Assembly: GCA_920105625.2 (NCBI GenBank)
Contig: OV050031.1
Location: 86,251,995-86,315,994, forward strand
Source of the DNA: Clusia tigrina
Taxonomy: Eukaryota; Arthropoda; Insecta; Diptera; Clusiidae
Reading direction: 5' to 3'
DNA length: 64,000 bases
A program made the position numbers and the translations under genes. Of the stretch, positions 10,240 to 24,030 are shown piece after piece; position 1 is the stretch's first letter, and each line of letters opens with the position of its first letter. The notes below the pieces were generated by a model. It searched no databases, had not been told where the DNA came from, and worked only from the letters and a program-made list of their open reading frames with translations.

Positions 10240-12400
10240 TGAGACGCCGACTGAGACGCCGACTGAGATGCTGACTGAGGCAGATAGGGGTAGATATAGG
10301 CATAGAGAAGGCAGCAGACCCCCAATCGACAGCGGCAGCGACAGAGACGCCTAGAGAGACGCTGACACAGGCTGCGACGCCGACTGAGATGCCGACTGAG
10401 GCAGAGAGGGGTAGATATAGGCATTGAGAGGGCAGCAAACCCCCCAATCGACAGCGGCCGCGACTGAGACGCCTACAGAGACGCTGACAGAGGCTACGAC
10501 GCCGACTGAGACGCCGACTGAGGCAGATACGGGTAGATATAGGCATAGAGAAGGCAGCAGACCACCCCAATCGACAGCGACAGCGACTGAGACGCCAACG
10601 GAGATGCTGATTGAGGCTGCGACGCCGACTGAAACGCCGACTGAGACGCCTACAGAGACGCTGACAGAGGCTGCGACGCCGACTAACACGCCGACTGAGA
10701 CAGATAGGGATATATATAGGCATAGAGAAAGCAGCAGACCCCCAATCGACAGCGGCAGCGACTGAGACGCCTACAGAGACGCTGGCAGAGACTACGACGA
10801 CGACTGAGATGCCGACTGAGGCAGAGAGGGGTAGATATAGGCATAGAGAAGCCACCAGACCCCCAATCGACAGCGGCAACTACTAAGACGCCTACAGAGA
10901 CGCTGACAAACGCTGCGACGCCGACTGAGACGTCGACGGAGGCAGATAAGGGTAGATATAGGCATAGAGAAGGCAGCAGACCCCCCAATCGACAGCAGCA
11001 ACGACTGAGACGCCTACAGAGACGCTGACAGAGGCTGCGACGCCTACTGAGACTTCGACTGACGCAGATAGGGGTATATATAGACATAGGGTAGGTATAG
11101 ACATAAAGAAGGCAGCAAACCCCCCCAATCAACAGCGGCATCGACTGAGACGCCTAGAGAAACGCTGACAGAGGCTGCGACGCCGACTGAGGCAGCTAGG
11201 GGTAGATATAGGCATAGAGAAGGCAGCAGACCCCCAATCGACAGCGGCAGCGAGTGACACGCCAACAGAGATGCTGACAGAGGCTGCGACGCCGACTGAG
11301 ACGCCGACTGAGGCAGATAGGGGTAGATATAGGCATAGAGAAGGCAGCAGACTCCCCAATCGACAGCGGCAGCGACTGAGACGCTGACAGAGGCTGCAAC
11401 GCCGACTGAGGCAGATATGGGTAGATATAGGCATAGAGAAGGCAGCAGACCCCCTAATCGACAGCGGCAGCGACTGAGACGCCTACAGAGACGCTGACAG
11501 TGGCTACGACGCCGACTGAAGCAGATAGTGATAGATATAGGCATATAGAAGGCAGCAGCCCCCCAATTAACAACGGCAGCGACTGAGCCGCCTACAGAGA
11601 CGCTGACAGAGGCTGCGACGCCTACTGAGACGCCGACTGACGCAGATAGGGGTATATATAGACATAAAAAAGGCATCAGACCCCCCAATCAACAGCGGCA
11701 CCGCCTGAGACGCGTACAGAGACGCTGACAGAGGCTGCGACGCCGACTGAGACGCCGACGGAGGCAGATAGGGGTAGATATAGGCATATAGAAGGCAGCA
11801 GCCCCCCAATTAACAACGGCAGCGACTGAGCCGCCTACAGAGACGCTGACAGAGGCTGCGACGCCTACTGAGACGCCGACTGACGCAGATAGGGGTATAT
11901 ATAGACATAAAAAAGGCACCAGACCCCCAATCGACAGCGGCAGCGACTGAGACGCCTACAGAGACGCTGACACAGGCTGCGACGCCGACTGAGGCAGATA
12001 GGGGAAGATATAGGCATAGAGAAGGCAGCAGACCCCCCAATCGACAGCGGCAGCGACTGAGACGCCTACAGAGACGCCTACAGAGACGCTGACAGAGACT
12101 GCGACGCCGACTGAGACGCCGACTGAGGTAGATAGGGGTAGATATAGGCATAGAGAAGACAGCAGACCCCCCAATCGACAGCGGCAGCGACTGCGACGCC
12201 TACAGAGACGCTGACAGAGACTGTGACGCCGACTGCGACGCCGACTGAGGCAGATAGGGGTAGATATAGGCACGCTGACAGAGGCTGCGAAGCTGACAGA
12301 GGCTGCGACGCCGACTGAGACGCCTACTGAGGCAGAGAGTATTAGTCATAGGCATAGAGAAGGCAGCAGACAACCCAATCGACAGCGGCAGCTACTGAGA
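10240..12400 (+). repeat. Higher-order unit B, copy 1
   Basis: This segment recurs about 11,633 bp downstream (copy 2 at about 21,870-24,030). Shared rare features include the variant with GCAGATACGGGTAG, the CCACCCCAATCGACAGCGAC junction, and an unusual GACATAGGGTAGGTATAGAC near 11,085. Copy 2 has an internal insertion of about 121 bp, one monomer length, near 22.9 kb that is later compensated. The offset goes from 11,633 to 11,755 and back to 11,634. Confidence 0.82.
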
Positions 12401-12579
12401 CGCCTACAGAGACGCTGACAGAGGCTGCGACGTCGACTCAGATGCCGACTGAGGCAGATAGGGGTAGATATAGGCATAGAGAAGGCAGCAGACCCCCAGT
12501 CGACAGCGGCAGCGACTGAGAAGAATAGAGAGACGCTGACAGAGGCTGCGACGCTGACAGAGGCTGCGACGCTGACAGA

Positions 12580-15500
12580 GGCTGCGACGCCGACTGAGAC
12601 GCCGACTGAGGCAGAAACGGTTAGACATAGGCATAGAGAAGGCAGCAGACAACCCAATCGACACCGGCAACAACTGAGACGCCTACAGATACGCTGATAG
12701 AGGCTTCGACGCTGACAGAGGCTGCGACGCCGACTGAGCCGCCGACTGAGGCAGAGAGGGGTAGACATAGGCATAGAGAAGGTAGCAGCCCCCCCAGTGA
12801 CGCAGACAGAGGCTGCGACGCCGCCTGAGACGCCGACTAAGGCAGATAGGGGTAGATATAGGCATAGAGAATGCAGCAGACCCCCCAGTCGACAGCGGCA
12901 GTTACTGAGATGCCTACAGAGACGCTGACAGAGGCTGCGACGCCGACTGAGGCAGATAGGGGTAGATATAGACGTAGAGAAGGCAGCAGACCCCCAATCG
13001 ACAGCGGCAGCGACTGAGATGCCTACAGAGACGCTTTCAGAGGCTGCGACGCTGACTGAGACGCCGACTTAGGCAGATAGGGGTAGAGATAGGCATTGAG
13101 AAGGCAACAGACCCCCCAATCGAGAACGGCAGCGACTGAGACGCCTAGAGAGACGCTGACAGAGGCTGCGGCGCAGACTGAGATGCCGACTGAGACAGGT
13201 AGGGGTAGATATAGGCATAGAGAAGGCAGCAGACCCCCCAATCGACAGCGGCAGCGACTGAGACACCTACAGATACGCTGACAGAGGCTGCAACGCCGAC
13301 TGAGAGGCCGACTGAGGCAGATAGGGGTAGATATAGGCATAGAGAAGGCAGCAGACCCCCAATCGACAGCGGCAGCGACTGAGACGCCTACAGAGACGCT
13401 GAGAGAGGCTGTGACGACGACTGAGACGCCGACTGAGGCAGATAGGGGTAGATATAGGCTTAGAGAAGGCAGCAGAGACCCCAATCAACAGCGGCAGCGA
13501 CTGAGACGCCTACAAAGACGCTGACAGAGGCTGCGACGCCGACTGAGACGCCGACTGAGGCAGAAACGGTTAGACATAGGCATAGAGAAGGCAGCAGACA
13601 ACCCAATCGACACCGGCAACAACTGAGACGCCTACAGAGACGCTGATAGAGGCTGCGACGCTGACAGAGGCTGCGACGCCGACTGAGCCGCCGACTGAGG
13701 CAGAGAGGGGTAGACATAGGCATAGAGAAGGTAGCAGCCCCCCCAGAGACGCAGACAGAGGCTGCGACGCCGGCTGAGACGCCGACTAAGGCAGATAGGG
13801 GTAGATATAGGCATAGAGAATGCAGCAGACCCCCCAGTCGACAGCGGCAGTTACTGAGATGCCTACAGAGACGCTGACAGAGGCTGCGACGCCGACTGAG
13901 GCAGATAGGGGTAGATATAGACGTAGAGAAGGCAGCAGACCCCCCAATCGACAGCGGCAGCTACTGAGATGCCTACAGAGACGCTGATAGAGGCTGCGAC
14001 GCCGACTGAGATGCCGACTGAGGCAGATTGTGGTAGATATAGGCATACAGAAGGCAGCAGACCACCCAATCGACAGCGGCAGCGACTGAGACGCCTACAG
14101 AGACGCTGACAGGGGCTGCGACGCCGACTGAAGCAGATAGGGGTAGATATTGGCATAGAGAAGGCAGCAGACACCCCAATCGACAGCGGCAGCGACTGAG
14201 ACGCCTACAGAGACGCTGACAGAGGCTGCGACGCCGACTGAAGCAGATAGGGGTAGATATTGGCATAGAGAAGGCAGCAGACCCCCCAATCGACAGCGGC
14301 AACAACTGAGAAGAGTACAGAGACGCTGACAGAGGCTGCGACGCCGACTGAGATGCCGACTGAAACAGGTAGGGAGGGGTAGATATAGGCATAGAGAAGG
14401 CAGCAGACCCCCAATCGACAGCGGCAGCGACTGAGACGCCTACAGGGAAGCTTTCAGAGGCTGCGAGGCTGACTGAGACGCCGACTTAGGCAGATAGGGG
14501 TAGAGATAGGCATTGAGAAGGCAGCAGATCCCCCAATCGAGAACGGCAGCGACTGAGACGCCTAGAGAGACGCTGACAGAGGCTGCGACACCGACAGAGG
14601 CTGCGGCGCAGACTGAGAAGCCGACTGAGACAGGTAGGGGTAGATATAGGCATAGAGAAGGCATCAGACCCCCCAATCGACAGCGGCTGCGACTGAGACA
14701 CCTACAGATACGCTGACAGAGGCTGCAACGCCGCCTGAAACGCCGACTGAGGCAGATAGGGGTAGATATAGGCATAGAGAAGGCAGCAGACCCCCAATCG
14801 ACAGCGGCAGCGACTGAGACACCTACAGATACGCAGACAGAGGCTGCAACGCCGACTGAGACGCCGACTGAGGCAGATAGGGGTAGATATAGGCATAGAG
14901 AATGCAGCAGACCCTCCAATCGACAGTGGCAGCTACTGAGACGCCTACAGATTCGCTGACAGAGGCTGCGACGCCGACTGAGATGCCGACTGAGGCAGAT
15001 ATGGGTAGATATAGGCATAGAGAAGGCAGCAGACCCCCCAATTGACAGCGGCAGCGACTGAGAAGAATAGAGAGACGCTGACATAGGCTGCGACGCTGAC
15101 AGAGGCTGCGACGCTGACAGAGGCTGCGACGCCGACTGAGACGCCTACTGAGGCAGAGAGGGTTAGATATACGCATATAGAATGCAGCAGATCCCGCAAT
15201 CGACAGCGGCAACTACTGAGACGCCTACAGAGACGCTGACAGAGGCTGCGACGTCGACTCAGATGCCGACTAAGGCAGATAGGGGTAGATATAGGCATAG
15301 AGAAGGCAGCAGACCCCCCAGTCGACAGCGGCAGCGACTGAGAAGAATAGAGAGACGCTGATATAGGCTGCGACGCTGACAGAGGCTGCGACGCTGACAG
15401 AGGCTGCGACGCCGACTGAGACGCCTACTGAGGCAGAGAGGGTTAGATATACGCATATAGAATGCAGCAGATCCCGCAATCGACAGCGGTAACTACTGAG

Positions 15501-18500
15501 ACGCCTACAGAGACACTGAGAGAGGCTGCGACGCCAACTGAGGCAGATAGTGGTAGAAATAGGCATCGAGAAGGCAGCAGACCCCCCAATCGACAACGGC
15601 AGTGACTGAGATGCCTACAGAGACGCTGACAAGAGGCTGCGACGACGACTGAGAGGCCGACTGAGGCAGATAGGGGTAGAGATAGGCATAGAGAAGGCAG
15701 CAGACTCCCCAATCGACAGCGGCAGCGGATGAGAAGAATAGAGAGACGCTGACAGAGGCTGCGACGCTGACAGAGGCTGCGACGCCGACTGAGACGCCGA
15801 CTGAGGCAGAAACGGTTAGACATAGGCATAGAGAAGGCAGCAGACAACCCAATCGACACCGGCAACAACTGAGACGCCTACAGATACGCTGATAGAGGCT
15901 TCGACGCTGACAGAGGCTGCGACGCCGACTGAGCCGCCGACTGAGGCAGAGAGGGGTAGACATAGGCATAGAGAAGGTAGCAGCCCCCCCAGTGACGCAG
16001 ACAGAGGCTGCGACGCCGCCTGAGACGCCGACTAAGGCAGATAGGGGTAGATATAGGCATAGAGAATGCAGCAGACCCTACAGTCGACAGCGGCAGTTAC
16101 TGAGATGCCTACAGAGACGCTGACAGAGGCTGCGACGCCGACTGAGGCAGATAGGGGTAGATATAGACGTAGATAAGGCAGCAGACCCCCAATCGACAGC
16201 GGCAGCGACTGAGATGCCTACAGAGACGCTTTCAGAGGCTGCGACGCTGACTGAGACGCCGACTTAGGCAGATAGGGGTAGAGATAGGCATTGAGAAGGC
16301 AACAGACCCCCCAATCGAGAACGGCAGCGACTGAGACGCCTAGAGAGACGCTGACAGAGGCTGCGGCGCAGACTGAGATGCCGACTGAGACAGGTAGGGG
16401 TAGATATAGGCATAGAGAAGGCAGCAGAACCACCAATCGACAGCGGCAGCGACTGAGACACCTACAGATACGCTGACAGAGGCTGCAACGCCGACTGAGA
16501 CGCCGACTGAGGCAGATAGGGGTAGATATAGGCATAGAGAAGGCAGCAGACCCCCAATCGACAGCGGCAGCGACTGAGACGCCTACAGAGACGCTGAGAG
16601 AGGCTGTGACGACGACTGAGACGCCGACTGAGGCAGATAGGGGTAGATATAGGCTTAGAGAAGGCAGCAGAGACCCCAATCAACAGCGGCAGCGACTGAG
16701 ACGCCTACAAAGACGCTGACAGAGGCTGCGACGCCGACTGAGACGCCGACTGAGGCAGAAACGGTTAGACATAGGCATAGAGAAGGCAGCAGACAACCCA
16801 ATCGACACCGGCAACAACTGAGACGCCTACAGAGACGCTGATAGAGGCTGCGACGCTGACAGAGGCTGCGACGCCGACTGAGCCGCCGACTGAGGCAGAG
16901 AGGGGTAGACATAGGCATAGAGAAGGTAGCAGCCCCCCCAGAGACGCAGACAGAGGCTGCGACGCCGGCTGAGACGCCGACTAAGGCAGATAGGGGTAGA
17001 TATAGGCATAGAGAATGCAGCAGACCCCCCAGTCGACAGCGGCAGTTACTGAGATGCCTACAGAGACGCTGACAGAGGCTGCGACGCCGACTGAGGCAGA
17101 TAGGGGTAGATATAGACGTAGAGAAGGCAGCAGACCCCCCAATCGACAGCGGCAGCTACTGAGATGCCTACAGAGACGCTGATAGAGGCTGCGACGCCGA
17201 CTGAGATGCCGACTGAGGCAGATTGTGGTAGATATAGGCATACAGAAGGCAGCAGACCACCCAATCGACAGCGGCAGCGACTGAGACGCCTACAGAGACG
17301 CTGACAGGGGCTGCGACGCCGACTGAAGCAGATAGGGGTAGATATTGGCATAGAGAAGGCAGCAGACACCCCAATCGACAGCGGCAGCAACTGAGACGCC
17401 TACAGAGACGCTGACAGAGGCTGCGACGCCGACTGAAGCAGATAGGGGTAGATATTGGCATAGAGAAGGCAGCAGACCCCCCAATCGACAGCGGCAACAA
17501 CTGAGAAGAGTACAGAGACGCTGACAGAGGCTGCGACGCCGACTGAGATGCCGACTGAAACAGGTAGGGAGGGGTAGATATAGGCATAGAGAAGGCAGCA
17601 GACCCCCAATCGACAGCGGCAGCGACTGAGAAGCCTACAGAGACGCTTTCAGAGGCTGCGAGGCTGACTGAGACGCCGACTTAGGCAGATAGGGGTAGAG
17701 ATAGGCATTGAGAAGGCAGCAGACCCCCCAATCGAGAACGGCAGCGACTGAGACGCCTAGAGAGACGCTGACAGAGGCTGCGACACCGACAGAGGCTGCG
17801 GCGCAGACTGAGAAGCCGACTGAGACAGGTAGGGGTAGATATAGGCATAGAGAAGGCATCAGACCCCCCAATCGACAGCGGCTGCGACTGAGACACCTAC
17901 AGATACGCTGACAGAGGCTGCAACGCCGCCTGAAACGCCGACTGAGGCAGATAGGGGTAGATATAGGCATAGAGAAGGCAGCAGACCCCCAATCGACAGC
18001 GGCAGCGACTGAGACACCTACAGATACGCAGACAGAGGCTGCAACGCCGACTGAGACGCCGACTGAGGCAGATAGGGGTAGATATAGGCATAGAGAATGC
18101 AGCAGACCCTCCAATCGACAGTGGCAGCTACTGAGACGCCTACAGAGTCGCTGACAGAGGCTGCGACGCCGACTGAGATGCCGACTGAGGCAGATATGGG
18201 TAGATATAGGCATAGAGAAGGCAGCAGACCCCCCAATTGACAGCGGCAGCGACTGAGAAGAATAGAGAGACGCTGACATAGGCTGCGACGCTGACAGAGG
18301 CTGCGACGCTGACAGAGGCTGCGACGCCGACTGAGACGCCTACTGAGGCAGAGAGGGTTAGATATACGCATATAGAATGCAGCAGATCCCGCAATCGACA
18401 GCGGCAACTACTGAGACGCCTACAGAGACGCTGACAGAGGCTGCGACGTCGACTCAGATGCCGACTAAGGCAGATAGGGGTAGATATAGGCATAGAGAAG

Positions 18501-18969
18501 GCAGCAGACCCCCCAGTCGACAGCGGCAGCGACTGAGAAGAATAGAGAGACGCTGATATAGGCTGCGACGCTGACAGAGGCTGCGACGCTGACAGAGGCT
18601 GCGACGCCGACTGAGACGCCTACTGAGGCAGAGAGGGTTAGATATACGCATATAGAATGCAGCAGATCCCGCAATCGACAGCGGTAACTACTGAGACGCC
18701 TACAGAGACACTGAGAGAGGCTGCGACGCCGACTGAGGCAGATAGTGGTAGAAATAGGCATCGAGAAGGCAGCAGACCCCCCAATCGACAACGGCAGTGA
18801 CTGAGATGCCTACAGAGACGCTGACAAGAGGCTGCGACGACGACTGAGAGGCCGACTGAGGCAGATAGGGGTAGAGATAGGCATAGAGAAGGCAGCAGAC
18901 TCCCCAATCGACAGCGGCAGCGGATGAGAAGAATAGAGAGACGCTGACAGAGGCTGCGACGCTGACAGA
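12580..18969 (+). repeat. Higher-order unit A: tandem duplication of 3195 bp (two copies)
   Basis: Copy 1 is about 12,580-15,774 and copy 2 about 15,775-18,969, with a constant offset of 3195 bp along the whole length. Rare sequence markers match one for one: the GGTAGCAGCCCCCCCAG junction, the AGGGAGGGGTAG variant near 14,370 and 17,565, and the GAGAAGAATAGAG monomers. Differences are scattered substitutions, for example the tail of copy 1 (15.8 kb) reads GACGCCGCC where the internal copies read GACGCCGGC. Each copy holds about 26-28 monomers. Confidence 0.9.
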
Positions 18970-21869
18970 GGCTGCTATGCCGACTGAGACGCCTACTGAG
19001 GCAGAGAGGGTTAGACATAGGCATAGAGAAGGCAGCAGACAACCCAATCGACAGCGGCAACAACTGAGACGCCTACAGAGACGCTGACAGAGGCTGCGAC
19101 GCGGACTGAGACGCCGACTGAGGCAGATAAGGGTAGATATAGGCTTAGAGAAGGCAGCAGACCCCCTAATCGAGAGTGGCGGCTACTGAGACGCCTAAAG
19201 AGACGCTGACAGAGGCTGCGACGCCGACTAAGACCCCGACTGAGGCAGAGAGGGGTAGAAATTGGCAAAGAGAAGGCAGCAGACCTCCCAATCGACAGCG
19301 GCAGCTATTGAGACGCCTACAGAGACGCTGACAGGGGCTGCGACGCCGACTGAGATGCCGACTGAAGCAGATAGGGGTAGATATAGGCATAGATAATGCA
19401 GCAGACCCCCAATCGACATCGGCAGCTACTGAGACGAATACAGAGACGCTGACAGAGGCTGCGACGCCGACTGAGACGCCGACTGAGGCAGAGACGGTTA
19501 GATATTGGCATAGAGAAGGCAGCAGACAACCCAATCGACACCGGCAACAACTGAGACGCCTACAGAGACGCTAATAGGGGCTGCGACGCCGACTGAGAAG
19601 CCGACTGAGGCAGATTGGGGTAGATATAGGCATAGATAATGCAGCAGACCCCCAATCGACAGCGGCAGCTACTGAGATGCCTACAGAGACGCTGAGAGAG
19701 GCTGCGACGCCGACTGAGGCAGATAGGGGTAGATATAGCCATAGAGAAATCAGGAGACCCCCCAATCGACAACGGCAGCGACTGAGATGCCTACAGAGAT
19801 GCTGACAAGAGGCTGTGACGACGACTGAGACGCCGACTGAGGCAGATAGGGGTAGATATAGGCATAGAGAAGGCAGCAGACACCCTAATCGACAGCGGCA
19901 GCTTCTGAGACGCCTACAGAGACGCTGAGAGTGGCTGCGGCGTCGACTGAGGCAGATAGGGGTAGATATAAGCATAGAGAAGGCAGCAGATACCCAAATC
20001 GACAACGGCAGCGACTGAGATGCCTACAGATACGCTGAAAAGAGGCTGCGACGCTGACAGAGGCTGCGACACCGACTGAGACGCCGACTGAGACGCCGAC
20101 TGAGGCAGAGAGGATTAGATATAGGCATAGAGAAGGCAGCAGACCCCCAATCGACAGCGGCAGCGACTGAGAAGCCTACAGAGACGCTTTCAGAGGCTGC
20201 GAGGCTGACTGAGACGCCGACTTAGGCAGATAGGGGTAGAGATAGGCATTGTTAAGGCAGCAGACCCCCAATCGAGAACGGCAGCGACTGAGACGCCTAG
20301 AGAGACGCTGACAAGAGGCTGCGACGACGACTGAGACGCCGACTGAGGCAGACAGGGGTAGAGATAGGCATAGAGAAGGCAGCAGACTCCCCAATCGACA
20401 GCGGCAGCGGCTGAGAAGAATAGAGAGACGCTGACAGAGGCTGCGACGCTGACAGAGGCTGCGATGCCGACTGAGACGCCTACTGAGGCAGAGAGGGTTA
20501 GACATAGGCATAGAGAAGGCAGCAGTCAACCCAATCGACAGCGGCAACAACTGAGACGCCTACAGAGACGCTGACAGAGGCTGCGACGCGGACTGAGACG
20601 CCGACTGAGGCAGATAAGGGTAGATATAGGCTTAGAGAAGGCAGCAGACCCCCTAATCGACAGTGACGGCTACTGAGACGCCTAAAGAGACGCTGACAGA
20701 CGCTGTGACGCCGACTAAGACCCCGACTGTGGCAGAGAGGGGTAGAAATTGGCAAAGAGAAAGCAGCAGACCCCCCAATCGACAGCGGCAGCTACTGAGA
20801 TGCCTACAGAGACGCTGACAGGGGCTGCGACGCCGACTGAAATGCTGACTGAGGCAGATAGGGGTAGATATAGGCACAGATAATGCAGCAGACCCCCAAT
20901 CGACATCGGCAGCTACTGAGACGAATACAGAGACGCTGACAGAGGCTGCGACGCCGACTGAGACGCCGACTGAGGCAGAGACGGTTAGACATTGGCATAG
21001 AGAAGGCAGCAGACCTCCCAATCGACAGCGGCAGCTATTGAGACGCCTACAGAGACGCTGACAGGGGCTGCGACGCCGACTGAGATGCCGACTGAAGCAG
21101 ATAGGGGTAGATATAGGCATAGATAATGCAGCAGACCCCCAATCGACATCGGCAGCTACTGAGACGAATACAGAGACGCTGACAGACGCTGCGACGCCGA
21201 CTAAGACCCCGACTGTGGCAGAGAGGGGTAGAAATTGGCAAAGAGAAAGCAGCAGACCCCCCAATCGACAGCGGAAGCTACTGAGACGCCTACAGAGACG
21301 CTGATAGAGGCTGTGACGCCGACTGAGATGCCGACTGAGGCAGATTGGGGTAGATATAGGCATAGATAATGCAGCAGACCCCCAATCGACAGCGGCAGCT
21401 ACTGAGACGCCTACAGAGACGCTGAGAGAGGCTGCGACGCCGACTGAGGCAGATAGGGGTAGATATAGCCATAGAGAAGGCAGCAGACCCCCCAATCGAC
21501 AACGGCAGCGACTGAGATGCCTACAGAGACGCTGACAAGAGGCTGTGACGACGACTGAGACGCCGACTGAGGCAGATAGGGGTAGATAGGCATAGAGAAG
21601 GCAGCAGACACCCCAATCGACAGCGGCAGCTTCTGAGACGCCTACAGAGACGCTGAGAGAGGCTGCGGCGCCGACTGAGGCAGATAGGGGTAGATATAGG
21701 CATAGAGAAGGCAGCAGATACCCCAATCGACAACGGCAGCGACTGAGATGCCTACAGAGACGCTGACAAGAGGCTGCGACGCCGACAGAGGCAGATAGGC
21801 ATAGAGAAGGCAGCAGACCCCCCAATCGACAGCGGCAGCGACTGAGACGCCAACAGAGATGCTGACAGA

Positions 21870-24030
21870 GGCTGCGACGCCGACTGAGACGCCGACTGAG
21901 ATGCTGACTGAGGCAGATAGGGGTAGATATAGGCATAGAGAAGGCAGCAGACCCCCAATCGACAGCGGCAGCGACAGAGACGCCTAGAGAGACGCTGACA
22001 CAGGCTGCGACGCCGACTGAGATGCCGACTGAGGCAGAGAGGGGTAGATATAGGCATTGAGAAGGCAGCAAACCCCCCAATCGACAGCGGCAGCGACTGA
22101 GACGCCTACAGAGACGCTGACAGAGGCTGCGACGCCGACTGAGACGCCGACTGAGGCAGATACGGGTAGATATAGGCATAGAGAAGGCAGCAGACCACCC
22201 CAATCGACAGCGACAGCGACTGAGACGCCAACGCAGATGCTGATTGAGGCTGCGACGCCGACTGAAACGCCGACTGAGACGCCTACAGAGACGCTGACAG
22301 AGGCTGCGACGCCGACTAACACGCCGACTGAGACAGATAGGGATATATATAGGCATAGAGAAAGCAGCAGACCCCCAATCGACAGCGGCAGCGACTGAGA
22401 CGCCTACAGAGACGCTGACAGAGACTACGACGACGACTGAGATGCCGACTGAGGCAGAGAGGGGTAGATATAGGCATAGAGAAGCCACCAGACCCCCAAT
22501 CGACAGCGGCAACTACTAAGACGCCTACAGAGACGCTGACAAACGCTGCGACGCCGACTGAGACGTCGACGGAGGCAGATAAGGGTAGATATAGGCATAG
22601 AGAAGGCAGCAGACCCCCCAATCGATAGCAGCAACGACTGAGACGCCTACAGAGACGCTGACAGAGGCTGCGACGCCTACTGAGACTTCGACTGACGCAG
22701 ATAGGGGTATATATAGACATAGGGTAGGTATAGACATAAAGAAGGCAGCAAACCCCCCCAATCAACAGCGGCATCGACTGAGACGCCTACAGAAACGCTG
22801 ACAGAGGCTGCGACGCCGACTGAGGCAGATAGGGGTAGATATAGACGTAGATAAGGCAGCAGACCCCCAATCGACAGCGGCAGCGACTGAGATGCCTACA
22901 GAGACGCTTTCAGAGGCTGCGACGCTGACTGAGACGCCGACTTAGGCAGATAGGGGTAGAGATAGGCATTGAGAAGGCAACAGACCCCCCAATCGACAGC
23001 GGCAGAGAGTGACACGCCAACAGAGATGCTGACAGAGGCTGCGACGCCGACTGAGACGCCGACTGAGGCAGATAGGGGTAGATATAGGCATAGAGAAGGC
23101 AGCAGACTCCCCAATCGACAGCGGCAGCGACTGAGACGCTGACAGAGGCTGCAACGCCGACTGAGGCAGATATGGGTAGATATAGGCATAGAGAAGGCAG
23201 CAGACCCCCTAATCGACAGCGGCAGCGACTGAGACGCCTACAGAGACGCTGACAGTGGCTACGACGCCGACTGAAGCAGATAGTGATAGATATAGGCATA
23301 TAGAAGGCAGCAGCCCCCCAATTAACAACGGCAGCGACTGAGCCGCCTACCGAGACGCTGACAGAGGCTGCGACGCCTACTGAGACGCCGGCTGACGCAG
23401 ATAGGGGTATATATAGACATAAAAAAGGCAGCAGACCCCCCAATCAACAGCGGCACCGCCTGAGACGCGTACAGAGACGCTGACAGAGGCTGCGACGCCG
23501 ACTGAGACGCCGACGGAGGCAGATAGGGGTAGATATAGGCATAGAGAAGGCACCAGACCCCCAATCGACAGCGGCAGCGACTGAGACGCCTACAGAGACG
23601 CTGACACAGGCTGCGACGCCGACTGAGGCAGATAGGGGAAGATATAGGCATAGAGAAGGCAGCAGACCCCCCAATCGACAGCGGCAGCGACTGAGACGCC
23701 TACAGAGACGCCTACAGAGACGCTGACAGAGACTGCGACGCCGACTGAGACGCCGACTGAGGTAGATAGGGGTAGATATAGGCATAGAGAAGACAGCAGA
23801 CCCCCCAATCGACAGCGGCAGCGACTGCGACGCCTACAGAGACGCTGACAGAGACTGTGACGCCGACTGAGACGCCGACTGAGGCAGATAGGGGTAGATA
23901 TAGGCACGCTGACAGAGGCTGCGAAGCTGACAGAGGCTGCGACGCCGACTGAGACGCCTACTGAGGCAGAGAGTATTAGTCATAGGCATAGAGAAGGCAG
24001 CAGACAACCCAATCGACAGCGGCAGCTACT
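21870..24030 (+). repeat. Higher-order unit B, copy 2
   Basis: Displaced near-identical copy of the segment at about 10,240-12,400. It is followed directly by a third copy of higher-order unit A, as copy 1 is, so a segment of about 5 kb (B plus A) was probably duplicated as a whole. The two halves differ in offset (11,634 versus 11,354), implying a loss of about 280 bp, roughly two to three monomers, at the B/A boundary. Confidence 0.8.

Noticed and set aside
10424..10765. Plus-strand Thr/Pro/Glu repeat frame ([15 protein letters not shown] type), also at 22,057-22,398, resembling a mucin-like or antifreeze-like protein
   Set aside because: The pattern is just the 12/18-bp sub-repeats translated. 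Neighbouring monomers lose the frame through C-run length changes, and there is no signal peptide or other domain.
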